The notes under the pieces were generated by a model. The model was not told where the DNA came from and made no database searches. It worked only from the letters and a program-made list of their open reading frames with translations. A program made the position numbers and the translations under genes. From the NCBI RefSeq assembly GCF_024362765.1, contig NZ_CP093302.1, forward strand, positions 740,001 to 804,000: a stretch of DNA of 64,000 bases. The letters run 5' to 3'. Below, in pieces: positions 25,462-34,086 of this stretch. Every line of letters starts with the position of its first letter. Within the stretch, counting starts at the first letter, position 1. This DNA comes from Alkalihalobacillus sp. LMS6 (GTDB lineage: Bacteria; Bacillota; Bacilli; Bacillales; Bacillaceae_D).

Positions 25462-26655
25462 ATGAAAACACCATTAGAAGGCGTCAAAGTGCTCGATGTG
25501 TCTACAATGATTGCCGCTCCTTATGGGACTGCATTGCTGGGAGATTTTGGAGCTGACGTAGTAAAAGTTGAAATTCCAGGAAGAGGGGATACGTCAAGAA
25601 GCGTAGGACCTTTTAAAGACGACGAACCGCTTCGCTGGCCTGGCTTATCACGTAACAAAAAGTCGTTAACACTCGATCTTCATCAAGAAGAGGGCGTTAA
25701 TATTCTAAAGAAGTTAGCTGCGACTCACGACATTCTTGTAGAAAACTTTCGTCCAGGGACACTAGAAAAATGGGGCGTAGGCTATGATGTTCTAAAAGAA
25801 ATTAACCCAAACCTCATTATGATTCGTGTGTCTGGCTATGGTCAAACAGGTCCTTATAAAGAAAAAGCAGGATTTGGGACGCCAGCTACAGCGTTTAGTG
25901 GGTACACGTATTTACAAGGCTTTACCGATCGTCATCCAGTCAGTCCACCATTCTCATTAACGGACTATATTTGTGGAATCTATGTGGCGTTTGCAGCTGT
26001 TACGGCACTTTATCACCGCGATGCTCATGAAGACGGAGAAGGGCAAATGGTGGATATCGCCCTTTATGAAACAGTCTTCCGCATGATGGAGTTTCTTGTA
26101 GCCGAATACGATCAACTGCAAAAAGTGAGGGAGCGTGCGCCAGGATTAGCTGGTCACTCTTCGCCATCAGGAACGTTTCAAACAAAAGATGGCCACTGGG
26201 TAGTGCTTGTGACGAGCACGGATACAACGTTTAACCGCTTAGCCAAAGCGATGGATCGAGAAGATATGCTCACAGACCCGCGCTACCATACAAATGCGCG
26301 TCGCTTAGAGAACAACGATGAGACCAACGCAATTGTGGAAGCGTGGATTCATGCACAAGATCGAGAAGTGCTACTGGAAAAACTCGACAGCTACGGCGTT
26401 CCTATTAGTCCGGTTATGAGCATCGCCGATATTTTTGAAAATGAGCAGTATAAAGCGAGAGAGAATATTGTGGAAGTGAAACACCCACGTTTAGGAGCGA
26501 TAAAGGTGCCAGGGATTGTACCGAAGTTTGAAAAGACGCCTGGGAGTATTCGTTCCATTGCACCGGATTTAGGTGAAAATAACGAAAGTGTGCTAATGGA
26601 AATTGGCTATAGTAAAGAAGAAATTGAACAGTTTCTGCAAGATCATGTGATTTAA
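25462..26655 (+). CDS. Class III CoA-transferase (CaiB/BaiF family)
   Basis: This 397-residue enzyme has the family N terminus GVKVLDVSTMIAAPYGTALLGDFGADVVKVE, the NLRP-like segment LVENFRPGTLEKWG, MIRVSGYGQTGPY, and the catalytic-aspartate region FSLTDYICGIYVAF. Class III transferases move CoA between carboxylic acids; known examples activate malate, citramalate and oxalate. It is the last gene of the operon, 25 bases after the ThDP gene. It could activate the TRAP-imported acid for the lyase. Confidence 0.88.
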   Translation: MKTPLEGVKVLDVSTMIAAPYGTALLGDFGADVVKVEIPGRGDTSRSVGPFKDDEPLRWPGLSRNKKSLTLDLHQEEGVNILKKLAATHDILVENFRPGTLEKWGVGYDVLKEINPNLIMIRVSGYGQTGPYKEKAGFGTPATAFSGYTYLQGFTDRHPVSPPFSLTDYICGIYVAFAAVTALYHRDAHEDGEGQMVDIALYETVFRMMEFLVAEYDQLQKVRERAPGLAGHSSPSGTFQTKDGHWVVLVTSTDTTFNRLAKAMDREDMLTDPRYHTNARRLENNDETNAIVEAWIHAQDREVLLEKLDSYGVPISPVMSIADIFENEQYKARENIVEVKHPRLGAIKVPGIVPKFEKTPGSIRSIAPDLGENNESVLMEIGYSKEEIEQFLQDHVI

Positions 26656-26663
26656 GTCAATGT

Positions 26664-26681
26664 CATCACTCGATAGTGATG
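26664..26681 (+). other. Stem-loop after the CoA-transferase gene
   Basis: CATCACT and AGTGATG form a 7-bp stem with a four-base loop nine bases after the operon. An A run, not a T run, follows on this strand, so intrinsic termination here is doubtful. The strong terminator is at 26913. Confidence 0.4.
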
Positions 26682-26710
26682 CAAAAAAAGACGTACGATA
26701 GATTTTATTA

Positions 26711-26782
26711 TGGCGAACGCTTTCCCACAGGCACAAGCACGATATCCGTTTGCACTGCGCGATCACTTGTGCTCACGGTGTC
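26711..26782 (+). repeat. Dispersed intergenic repeat, copy A
   Basis: This 72-base element matches the reverse complement of 33928-33999 at about 61 of 72 positions by hand alignment. All three frames of part of the element are open. On the minus strand a 37-codon frame (26708-26821, reading TSDRAVQTD then VPVGKRSP) corresponds to the open frame of copy B, but no ribosome site precedes either. No other gene is seen in the 294-base gap 26656-26949. Confidence 0.7.
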
Positions 26783-26912
26783 TTCTTTGCCTCGGGTATG
26801 GCCTGAGCCATTCCCATTCATTATAACTTTATTTACGAACGGCAGAAACGAGAATAGCGGACTCTTTTCTGAAATAAAGTTGATTCGCTATTTCATTCAA
26901 GCGCTTACGAAA

Positions 26913-26943
26913 AAAAAAGGGATGCTAGTAGCATCCCTTTTTT
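26913..26943. terminator. Bidirectional terminator between convergent operons
   Basis: GGGATGC and GCATCCC with a five-base loop are flanked by an A run on the left and a T run on the right. It terminates both the TRAP operon and the minus-strand peptidase gene. Confidence 0.9.
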
Positions 26944-26949
26944 AGTTGC

Positions 26950-28233
26950 CTATTTTTCACCTACTCCACACCAGTTCGCTAAAAAGTTTGCATACACTTT
27001 CGTAACATCGCGGACGCTTTTTAAATCTACCCATTCGTTGACCTCGTGAAAATGACCGCCAACAGGGCCGTAGCACGTTGCATCAATATCATAATAAAGC
27101 TGAAAAAAACGTGCATCCGTCGTAGAAGGTAATGTCCGTCTAGATGGTTGTGTGTTGGTTACGAGCTCGTGCGCCGCGTCAAGCTCCTTAAACAACTCGG
27201 AAGACTCATTACTTAATGTACCTTCTGCATGAAACCCGTAAAATTCAATGTCAGGTGGATTTTCAATAAACCACGCGTCTTTTTTCGTTTCTTGCATAAT
27301 CCATTCAATTAATTCTTGTTTGCGCTCAGCAATGGATTCGCCAGGAAGTAAGGCGACACGACCTTCAATTTTTGCCCGAATCGGTTCGTTCGATGCAAAG
27401 TCACCTGCAGTTACCTTACCAATGTTCAGATCAATTGGCTTATCTTGATCTGAGAAAGTGAGGTGAGATCTCGTTTGATTTAAATGACGCTCAAACGCAA
27501 GGAGTGCAGACGTGATCATGTGTATTTTTTCGATAACATTGGTTTGAGTTTGATTTATTTGATCTTTTTTAATCGTTCGAAGAGATATCTCAAACCAAAG
27601 TGAGCCGACTTGTCCAGTGGAAGGTTGCAAGCCAAATGGCTCAGGAATAAGGGCCGCGTCCGCTGTGTATCCTGCTTCAAGTGCCGCTAGCGCACCGTTA
27701 CCCGAGCGCTCCTCGTCAGGAACAATTTGCAGCATAAAATCGTTGTTAGGCACGTAGCCACATTCAATTAAGGCACGATATGCAAAAATCATGGCCGAGA
27801 GCCCGCCTTTCATATCTGCAGTTCCTCGTCCATAAAGACGACCGTCTTTTTCAACTGGTTCCCAAGGAGACGTCTCCCACTCAATGGTCGGTTCAGCGCT
27901 AACAACATCCGCATGACCTTGGAAGATAAGCGTTTTTCCTTCAGACGGGTTTGCGCCTTTCTTTGTGCCAATCACAATGTCGCTGTACTCATAGGACCAC
28001 TTAACAGGGGAAAAACCAGGGTGTTTTTCTATACGCTCCATGTCAGGGTAAAATCGATCTACTTGCAAATTTAATTTTGTCGATAAATAGTCGGCCAAAA
28101 ACAATTGAAGGCGATGTTCTTTTCCACTTAATGAAGGGAATCGAGTGATTGTTTTTAGAAATTCTACTTGTTCAGTCCATAACTCATCGATTTTATTATT
28201 TAGTTGTTCACGTAACAACTGAGAATCAATCAT
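26950..28233 (-). CDS. M20-family metallopeptidase/deacylase (ArgE/DapE-like)
   Basis: This 427-residue protein has the M20 metal and catalytic residues in order: FQGHADVVSA, GRGTADMKGGLSAMI, VPDEERSGNGA, AALIPEP, and a C-terminal GGHFHEVNEWVD histidine. Family members remove acyl groups from amino acids (acetylornithine, succinyl-diaminopimelate) or cleave small peptides. Its length and sequence suggest the YodQ-like branch of Bacillus. AAAGGGG precedes the ATG. A 22-codon open frame (MNTAIVVTTYGINSA...) ends just before it but has no clear ribosome site. No partner genes are nearby, so the substrate is open. Confidence 0.85.
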   Translation of the reverse strand: MIDSQLLREQLNNKIDELWTEQVEFLKTITRFPSLSGKEHRLQLFLADYLSTKLNLQVDRFYPDMERIEKHPGFSPVKWSYEYSDIVIGTKKGANPSEGKTLIFQGHADVVSAEPTIEWETSPWEPVEKDGRLYGRGTADMKGGLSAMIFAYRALIECGYVPNNDFMLQIVPDEERSGNGALAALEAGYTADAALIPEPFGLQPSTGQVGSLWFEISLRTIKKDQINQTQTNVIEKIHMITSALLAFERHLNQTRSHLTFSDQDKPIDLNIGKVTAGDFASNEPIRAKIEGRVALLPGESIAERKQELIEWIMQETKKDAWFIENPPDIEFYGFHAEGTLSNESSELFKELDAAHELVTNTQPSRRTLPSTTDARFFQLYYDIDATCYGPVGGHFHEVNEWVDLKSVRDVTKVYANFLANWCGVGEK

Positions 28234-28464
28234 TGTTTATAGTGTCCCCTTTGTTCTAATCGCTGAATTAATTCCATAAGTCGTGACGACGATGGCAGTG
28301 TTCATGATATCTTGCCTTGTGAATCATGAGCAAATAAACAAACATCTACGCAACGAGGCTCATGTCATTCAATTATTATGGAAGAATCATGTTTGTCGTC
28401 TAAGTTTTATTCAGTCTTCCTATTCCCTATACATTCACTGGAAAAACATTGAAGATAACTCATT
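28234..28464. other. Intergenic gap without recognised gene
   Basis: The gap holds the promoter region of the minus-strand M20 peptidase. An 82-codon plus-strand frame crosses it and the downstream terminator. It has no ribosome site and no recognisable motif, so I do not call it a gene. Confidence 0.5.
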
Positions 28465-28503
28465 AGAAAAAACTTGCCAGCGACTTCATTCGCCTGGCAA
28501 GTT
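28465..28503 (-). terminator. Terminator of the cyclomaltodextrinase gene
   Basis: A 10-bp stem (AACTTGCCAG / CTGGCAAGTT) with a 13-base loop is followed on the minus strand by a six-base T run. Confidence 0.85.
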
Positions 28504-28513
28504 TATAGTGCAA

Positions 28514-30259
28514 TTATGTGCCACGAGTTAATTGTACCACGCAAAAGCTTTCTTGTTCTAATGAAAACGAAGAGGATACAGACTCGTTTTTAAAAAGGTC
28601 ATACCCTTGTTCATTTTTTTGTGGAAGAGAAAGAGTCTTTTGTTCTAGGGAACGATTATAAGCAAACAGCAGTGTTTCTTCAGGTGTAGACGTTTTGTAA
28701 AGAAGAACGTCGTCATCATCAGAGTCGATAAATTCAAGGGAATCGTAGGTCCCGAATGCTGAATGATGCTTTCGCAACACAACTAACTTCCGCAAAAAGT
28801 TGAGCATATCCAAATCTTGTTCCTCTTCATCCCAGATCATACAAGCACGGCAACCAGGATCGTTTTCTCCAGCCATACCGATTTCGTCGCCATAGTAAAT
28901 ACAAGGAGAACCAGGAAATGAAAACAGCAAGGTAAACTGGAGCTTCGTTAAAGCTTTATTATGATGACTTGTTGTCAGGACGCGAGCGGTATCATGGCTA
29001 TCTAGCATGTTAAATTGTGCAGCATTTACTGTATCGGGGTAGCTCATTAAATGCTTTGTTAGCGCCATTTTTGCCTCTTCACTTGTTTGCTTATGAAGCG
29101 CATAGCTTTGAATCGCATCTGTTAGAGGATAGTTCATGACCGCATCAAATTGATCCCCTTGAAGCCATGCACTTGATTGATGCCAAATTTCACCAAGAAT
29201 ATAGACATCGCCTTTTACGCGCTTCACTTCCGAACGAAACGCGCGCCAGAAATCGTGATCGACTTCATTTGCAACATCAAGTCGCCATCCATCAATATTA
29301 AATTCCTCAATCCAATATTTTGCTACCTTTAAAAGATACGCGCGAACATCAGGATGTTTTGTATTTAATTTCGGCATGGATGAAACAAAAGCAAATGTTT
29401 CATAGTTCGGACGTTCTCCTTCTGGTTTTAGTGGAAGGTCGAACGGGTGAAACCAATCTTTATAGGCTGAATCCTCGCCGTTTTTTAATAGATCTTGAAA
29501 AGGAGGAAAATAATAGCCGCTGTGATTAAAAACCGCGTCAAGCATCACGCGAATGCCGCGCTTATGACATTCCTTCACAAGTGTACGCATCGTTTCTTCG
29601 TCGCCAAAATGTGGGTCAAGGCTTAAATAATCAATCGTATCGTATTTATGGTTCGAAAACGCTTTAAAAATCGGTGTGAAATAAACGCCGGTAATACCTA
29701 AGTCTTGCAAATAATCTAGATGATCGATGACACCTTTTAAATCGCCACCAAAAAAGGTATCCGGTTTAGGTGCTTCACTTCCCCAAGGTAACGCATCTTC
29801 AGGATTTCTTGCAGGCTCACCATTTGCAAATCGCTCAGGAAAAATTTGATACCACACGGTATTCGCAACCCAAGAAGGAGGTGTGAATACGTCGGTTTCA
29901 TGAGCATAAGGAAGACAAAAATAAGCGGAAATCTCCTTCGGTTGTTGTGCATAAAACCCTCGCTCGGCATAAAATACCGTTTTATCACTCGTTTCAATTT
30001 TAAAGCCGTAGCGCATACGAGAGTAGGGCATTGAAACAGAAACGGACCAGTAATCATACATGTCATCGCTATGAATGAGTGACATAGAGGAGTTGCTTGA
30101 TTGCCATTGTTCGTTTTTCCAATCATAAGGGTCCCCGTGAATTACGGTTACATGAATTCCTTCATTTAAAGGTGTTTGCAGACGAATAACGGCTTCATGT
30201 GAGGATGTTAAAAAAAGGTGGTGATGTTGTTGGGTGTGGATAATACCAGCTTGATTCAT
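28514..30259 (-). CDS. Cyclomaltodextrinase/neopullulanase (GH13_20)
   Basis: This 581-residue enzyme has an N-terminal beta domain (residues 1-125) typical of dimeric cyclodextrin-degrading GH13 enzymes, then the GH13 barrel. The four conserved regions are DAVFNH, GWRLDVANE (nucleophile Asp), ILGEIWH (acid/base Glu) and LDSHDTAR. There is no signal peptide, so it acts in the cytosol on imported cyclodextrins or maltodextrins. AGGAGGG precedes the start. It is divergent from the maltodextrin ABC operon and shares its control region. Confidence 0.9.
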   Translation of the reverse strand: MNQAGIIHTQQHHHLFLTSSHEAVIRLQTPLNEGIHVTVIHGDPYDWKNEQWQSSNSSMSLIHSDDMYDYWSVSVSMPYSRMRYGFKIETSDKTVFYAERGFYAQQPKEISAYFCLPYAHETDVFTPPSWVANTVWYQIFPERFANGEPARNPEDALPWGSEAPKPDTFFGGDLKGVIDHLDYLQDLGITGVYFTPIFKAFSNHKYDTIDYLSLDPHFGDEETMRTLVKECHKRGIRVMLDAVFNHSGYYFPPFQDLLKNGEDSAYKDWFHPFDLPLKPEGERPNYETFAFVSSMPKLNTKHPDVRAYLLKVAKYWIEEFNIDGWRLDVANEVDHDFWRAFRSEVKRVKGDVYILGEIWHQSSAWLQGDQFDAVMNYPLTDAIQSYALHKQTSEEAKMALTKHLMSYPDTVNAAQFNMLDSHDTARVLTTSHHNKALTKLQFTLLFSFPGSPCIYYGDEIGMAGENDPGCRACMIWDEEEQDLDMLNFLRKLVVLRKHHSAFGTYDSLEFIDSDDDDVLLYKTSTPEETLLFAYNRSLEQKTLSLPQKNEQGYDLFKNESVSSSFSLEQESFCVVQLTRGT

Positions 30260-30286
30260 CAGAACCCTCCTAGGTTATTTTCTTAA

Positions 30287-30316
30287 ATCATATAGTTGGT
30301 GTGGGATTGGTGTCAA
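30287..30316 (-). promoter_or_regulatory. Promoter of the cyclomaltodextrinase gene
   Basis: On the minus strand TTGACA, an 18-base spacer and TATGAT lie 28-57 bases before the start codon. The LacI-type site at 30324 sits directly upstream of the -35. Confidence 0.75.
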
Positions 30317-30323
30317 ATCTTTT

Positions 30324-30337
30324 TGCAAACGATTTCC
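30324..30337 (+). promoter_or_regulatory. LacI/CcpA-type operator 1
   Basis: TGCAAACGATTTCC matches the general LacI-family/cre pattern TGNAANCGNTNNCN. It lies between the divergent promoters. Confidence 0.6.
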
Positions 30338-30355
30338 TATATAAAAAAATAACTA

Positions 30356-30384
30356 TTGCCTAATAATAAATTTACCCGTATACT
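30356..30384 (+). promoter_or_regulatory. Promoter of the maltodextrin ABC operon
   Basis: TTGCCT (30356-30361), a 17-base spacer and TATACT (30379-30384) precede the gene by about 84 bases. Two operator-like sites lie downstream of the likely start site. Confidence 0.65.
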
Positions 30385-30400
30385 ATGTGTGTAATTGGTA

Positions 30401-30414
30401 TGTAAACGGTTTAT
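30401..30414 (+). promoter_or_regulatory. LacI/CcpA-type operator 2
   Basis: TGTAAACGGTTTAT fits the cre/LacI pattern at all core positions and lies about 17 bases downstream of the -10. Confidence 0.65.
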
Positions 30415-30422
30415 TTATTTTG

Positions 30423-30436
30423 TGCAAACGTTTGCC
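30423..30436 (+). promoter_or_regulatory. LacI/CcpA-type operator 3
   Basis: The core GCAAACGTTTGC is a perfect 12-bp palindrome, the strongest of the three sites. It lies 32 bases before the ribosome site region and is a good candidate for the LacI regulator encoded at 35779. Confidence 0.75.
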
Positions 30437-30467
30437 TTTGCTTAAGCATATATAGGGGGGATACGAG

Positions 30468-31724
30468 ATGAAAAAATGGCAGTTTGGTATGAGTATGTTA
30501 GTAGCAGTTGCGATGCTCGGTGCGTGCGGTCCAGATCGAGAAGGTGTAGTGGAAGAGTTAGAACCTGAACCTGCAACAGAGGAAAATAAACCAGATTCGC
30601 TCCATATATGGGTGAATGATGATGAACGTGAACTTTTGGCGTATCGAGAAATTGGCGACAATTTTGAAGCTGAGACGGGGATTGAAGTAAGAATTACCCC
30701 CTTTGGTATGGGGGATCAACTAGAGGCGATGTCACTTGATGCGCCAGCTGGTGGTGGACCTGATTTGTTCTATCAACCAAATGACGGAGTTGGAAGCATT
30801 ACACTTCAAGGTTTAGCTGCGGACATTGATCTAACGCCTGAGCAAGAAGCGGAGTATTTAGATGGCACATTGGAAGCGCTTAGCTATGAAGGTGAGCTAG
30901 CTGGTGTGCCGGCGGCAGTTGAAACGTACGCGTTGTTTTACAACACCGACATTATTGAAGAAGCACCAGAAACAATTGAAGAACTAGAAGCACTTGGTGA
31001 GGAACACACGAACGCTTCGACTAATGAATTTGGATTTCTTTTAGAATCACGTGAAATGTACTTTGCCTATCCATTTTACGATGCGTACGGTGGCTACATC
31101 TTTGCTGAAGACGGCGAAGACTATGACACCCTTGATATTGGCTTAGCGAATGATGGGGCTGTTAAAGGTGGCGAAATGCTACAGCGCTTTCACCAGGAAG
31201 GGTACTTACCACAAAATTTAAATGCGGACATTTTGAATGGCTTATTTTTAGATGGAAGTGTAGGAGCAGTATTCTCAGGTCCTTGGAACATTGCTGAATA
31301 TGGGGAGAACCTTGGGGATTCCTTAAAATCAGCACCGCTACCGACTGTGGACGGAAATCCGATGCGCTCTCTCGGTGGCGTGAAAGCGTGGATGGTGAAC
31401 GGATATAGCGATCACATTAGCTGGGCAACGGAATTGGCACTTTTTATGACGAATGAAGAAAGCGCACAAATCTTTTTTGAAAACAAGCGTGAAATTCCCG
31501 CTCGTGCCGAAGTGACGCTAGACGATGAGCTTTACGAAGGTTTCCAAGAACAACTTGAACATGCGTATTTTATGCCAAATGTACCTGAAGTTTCCGCCGT
31601 CTGGGGACCAATGGGCGATGCAAACGTGTTTATCTCACAAGGAAATGATGTACGAGAAGTATTAGAGGAAACCGTTGAATTAATTGAAGATGAAATACAA
31701 ATTATGGGGGCTGGTAGAGAATGA
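30468..31724 (+). CDS. Maltodextrin ABC transporter solute-binding lipoprotein
   Basis: This 418-residue lipoprotein has signal and lipobox LGAC (MKKWQFGMSMLVAVAMLGAC), followed by an acidic linker. The MalE-type fold is shown by LHIWVNDDEREL, NFEAETGIEVRITPFG, GGPDLFYQPNDGVG, GVPAAVETYALFYNTD and FSGPWNIAEYG. It is strongly acidic, as expected for an exported alkaliphile protein. A GGGGGG-type ribosome site precedes the ATG. Its stop overlaps the first permease gene. It binds maltodextrin or a similar glucan by context. Confidence 0.9.
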   Translation: MKKWQFGMSMLVAVAMLGACGPDREGVVEELEPEPATEENKPDSLHIWVNDDERELLAYREIGDNFEAETGIEVRITPFGMGDQLEAMSLDAPAGGGPDLFYQPNDGVGSITLQGLAADIDLTPEQEAEYLDGTLEALSYEGELAGVPAAVETYALFYNTDIIEEAPETIEELEALGEEHTNASTNEFGFLLESREMYFAYPFYDAYGGYIFAEDGEDYDTLDIGLANDGAVKGGEMLQRFHQEGYLPQNLNADILNGLFLDGSVGAVFSGPWNIAEYGENLGDSLKSAPLPTVDGNPMRSLGGVKAWMVNGYSDHISWATELALFMTNEESAQIFFENKREIPARAEVTLDDELYEGFQEQLEHAYFMPNVPEVSAVWGPMGDANVFISQGNDVREVLEETVELIEDEIQIMGAGRE

Positions 31725-33001
31725 AAGACGTAGAGCCAATGAACAATCATAACCCCAAGCTTGCTGGGATCTTATCCGTTATCCCTGGACTCGGGCAACT
31801 TTATAATCGCCAGTGGCTTAAGGGAACGTTGCTTCTTCTTGTAACAGCTGCATTTATCTTTGTATTTTACGATATCTTTAACATGGGCTATTGGGGATTA
31901 TTTACCCTTGGAACGTTGGATGGCGTTGATGATTCTCGTGTGTTAATTGGACAAGGGATTGTAGCCGTCTTTTTAACAATTTTTGCAGCAATCATGGTGT
32001 TTTTAAATATAAAAGATGCCCGTCGTGTCGCGAAAATGCGTCTTGAAGGGGTAGGAATCCCATCACTACGTGAACGTACGAAGCATTCGTGGGACAAAGG
32101 ATTCCCTTATCTACTTGTTTTACCAGGATTGGCGTTATTGCTTTTAGCAGTCGTATTTCCACTTTTATATATGATTGTTCTAGCATTTACCGATTATAAT
32201 CTCTTTAATTCACCACCTCGAAATGTATTGAGCTGGGTTGGATTTCAAAACTTTATTGATCTAGCGACGATTCCGATTTGGCGTCAAACGTTTATCTCTG
32301 TTCTTTCTTGGACGATTGTATGGACAGTTGTAGCGACAACCTTACAAATTGCGTTAGCGCTATTCCTAGCAGTCATCGTCAATGATAAACGTATTAAAGC
32401 AAAGAAATTGATTCGTACTGTCCTTATTTTACCTTGGGCTGTACCGAGTTTCGTCACAATTATTATCTTTGCGGCAATGTTTAATGATGGGTTTGGTGCG
32501 ATTAATACAGACATCTTTGTCCCGTTGTTTGATTTTGCGGTTCCATGGTTATCCGATCCGTTCTACACACGAATTGCATTAATTATGATTCAAGTTTGGC
32601 TAGGCTTCCCATTTGTGTTTGCCCTCTTTACTGGAATCTTGCAAAGTGTATCTGATGATTGGTATGAAGCGGCGGATATGGATGGCGCAAGTCGGTTTGC
32701 GAAGTTCCGCTTTATTACGCTACCACACGTACTTTTTGCAACAGCACCATTATTAATTATGCAGTATGCGGGTAACTTTAATAACTTTAACTTAATTTAC
32801 TTATTTAACGAGGGTGGACCTCCAGTGCGTGGTCAAAGTGCCGGAAGTACAGATATCTTAATTTCATGGGTATACAGTTTAGCATTTGAAAACTCTCAAT
32901 ACAGTATGGCGGCAGCAATCTCCATTATTATCGGTATTCTTGTAGCGCTTTTCGCAGTGTTGCAATTCCGTCGCAGCGCGTCATTTAAGGAGGACAGATA
33001 G
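31721..33001 (+). CDS. Maltodextrin ABC transporter permease, MalF-type
   Basis: This 426-residue permease has an N-terminal extension of about 120 residues with extra membrane segments and SVIPGLGQLYNRQWLKG, as in Bacillus MalC/MdxF, then six core segments. The EAA loop that contacts the ATPase is visible as EAADMDGASRFAKFRFITLP. It overlaps the binding-protein gene by four bases and is followed three bases later by the MalG-type gene. No ATPase gene is present. Confidence 0.9.
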   Translation: MKDVEPMNNHNPKLAGILSVIPGLGQLYNRQWLKGTLLLLVTAAFIFVFYDIFNMGYWGLFTLGTLDGVDDSRVLIGQGIVAVFLTIFAAIMVFLNIKDARRVAKMRLEGVGIPSLRERTKHSWDKGFPYLLVLPGLALLLLAVVFPLLYMIVLAFTDYNLFNSPPRNVLSWVGFQNFIDLATIPIWRQTFISVLSWTIVWTVVATTLQIALALFLAVIVNDKRIKAKKLIRTVLILPWAVPSFVTIIIFAAMFNDGFGAINTDIFVPLFDFAVPWLSDPFYTRIALIMIQVWLGFPFVFALFTGILQSVSDDWYEAADMDGASRFAKFRFITLPHVLFATAPLLIMQYAGNFNNFNLIYLFNEGGPPVRGQSAGSTDILISWVYSLAFENSQYSMAAAISIIIGILVALFAVLQFRRSASFKEDR

Positions 33002-33004
33002 ACC

Positions 33005-33847
33005 ATGAAGCTTAAAACAAAATCAAAAATAGAAGTCTTTCTCATGTATGCGTTTATCTTCTTTATGTTCGTGATTATCGCGTATCCTCTAATTTGGACA
33101 ATCGGTCTCTCATTGAGCCCTGGTACAAATATTTACGGAGCGAGTATCCTGCCAGATAACTGGTCATTGGAAAACTATCGCTGGTTGTTCTTTGATGAAC
33201 AAAGTCAATACACAACGTGGTATATGAATTCGTTATTTGTTGCAACCGTTACGTCTATTCTTTCAACAATTGTTGTCTGTTTCACAGCATACGCATTCTC
33301 TCGCTATAATTTTGTTGGAAAAAAGAACGGCCTTTATTTATTCCTCGTTCTTCAAATTTTCCCAGTGATCATGGCGATGGTAGCAATTTATGTTCTATTA
33401 AACACAATTGGTTTATTGGATAGCTTATGGGGATTGATCCTTATCTACGTTGGTGGGTCTATTCCAATGAACGCATTCCTTGTTAAAGGATATTTTGATA
33501 CATTGCCTAAAGATTTAGATGAATCGGCCAAGCTTGATGGAGCAGGACATTTCCGCATTTTCTTTACAATTGTGCTTCCACTGGCGAAACCGATCTTGGC
33601 AGTTGTGGCGTTGTTCAACTTTATGAATCCGTTAATGGACTTCATTTTACCGAGAATCGTTTTACGTAGCCCTGAAAACTACACCCTCGCGCTAGGGCTG
33701 TTCAATTTTGTTAATGATCAGTTTGCTACAAACTTTACACGATTTGCGGCAGGGGCGGTACTGATTGCAGTACCAATTTCGATTGTATTCTTGTTCTTAC
33801 AGCGCTACTTAATTTCAGGATTAGCGTCAGGCGCAACAAAAGGGTAA
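33005..33847 (+). CDS. Maltodextrin ABC transporter permease, MalG-type
   Basis: This 280-residue permease has six hydrophobic segments and the EAA loop LDESAKLDGAGHFRIFFTIVLP. It ends with the common GLASGATKG tail of this family. It pairs with the MalF-type subunit just upstream. Confidence 0.9.
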   Translation: MKLKTKSKIEVFLMYAFIFFMFVIIAYPLIWTIGLSLSPGTNIYGASILPDNWSLENYRWLFFDEQSQYTTWYMNSLFVATVTSILSTIVVCFTAYAFSRYNFVGKKNGLYLFLVLQIFPVIMAMVAIYVLLNTIGLLDSLWGLILIYVGGSIPMNAFLVKGYFDTLPKDLDESAKLDGAGHFRIFFTIVLPLAKPILAVVALFNFMNPLMDFILPRIVLRSPENYTLALGLFNFVNDQFATNFTRFAAGAVLIAVPISIVFLFLQRYLISGLASGATKG

Positions 33848-33866
33848 GAAACACGATAAAGGAAAG

Positions 33867-33903
33867 ATACAAGGAGATTTCTTTTAGAGATCTCTTCTTG
33901 TAT
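33867..33903 (+). other. Stem-loop after the MalG-type gene
   Basis: ATACAAG-GAGAT pairs with ATCTC-(TT)-CTTGTAT, a 12-bp interrupted stem. No T run follows, so it may be an RNA-stability or processing element rather than a terminator. It separates the transporter genes from the glucosidase gene. Confidence 0.45.
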
Positions 33904-33927
33904 AAACAAATGATGAAGTTCATGGCT

Positions 33928-33999
33928 GAGACCGTGCCCTCAAGTGATCGCGCAGTACAAACGGATGTTGCGATTGTGCCTGTGGAGAAGCGTTCGCCA
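33928..33999 (-). repeat. Dispersed intergenic repeat, copy B
   Basis: This is the inverted second copy of the element at 26711-26782 (about 61 of 72 bases match). A 37-codon plus-strand frame (33910-34023) contains the same SDRAVQTD and VEKRSP peptide as copy A but has no ribosome site. No other gene is seen in the 239-base gap. Confidence 0.7.
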
Positions 34000-34086
34000 A
34001 ATAAGGGTAATGTTCGTTTTTGAATGAATTTAAAAGGCGCTAAAAAGAGATTATAGCTGATATGTATAAAGATAGGAGTTTTGGAA

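Noticed and set aside
26676-26945. 89-codon plus-strand frame after the CoA-transferase gene
   Set aside because: It has no ribosome site, runs through the dispersed repeat and into the terminator, and has no recognisable motif.
28283-28531. 82-codon plus-strand frame
   Set aside because: It has no ribosome site, crosses the cyclomaltodextrinase terminator and overlaps the end of that gene.
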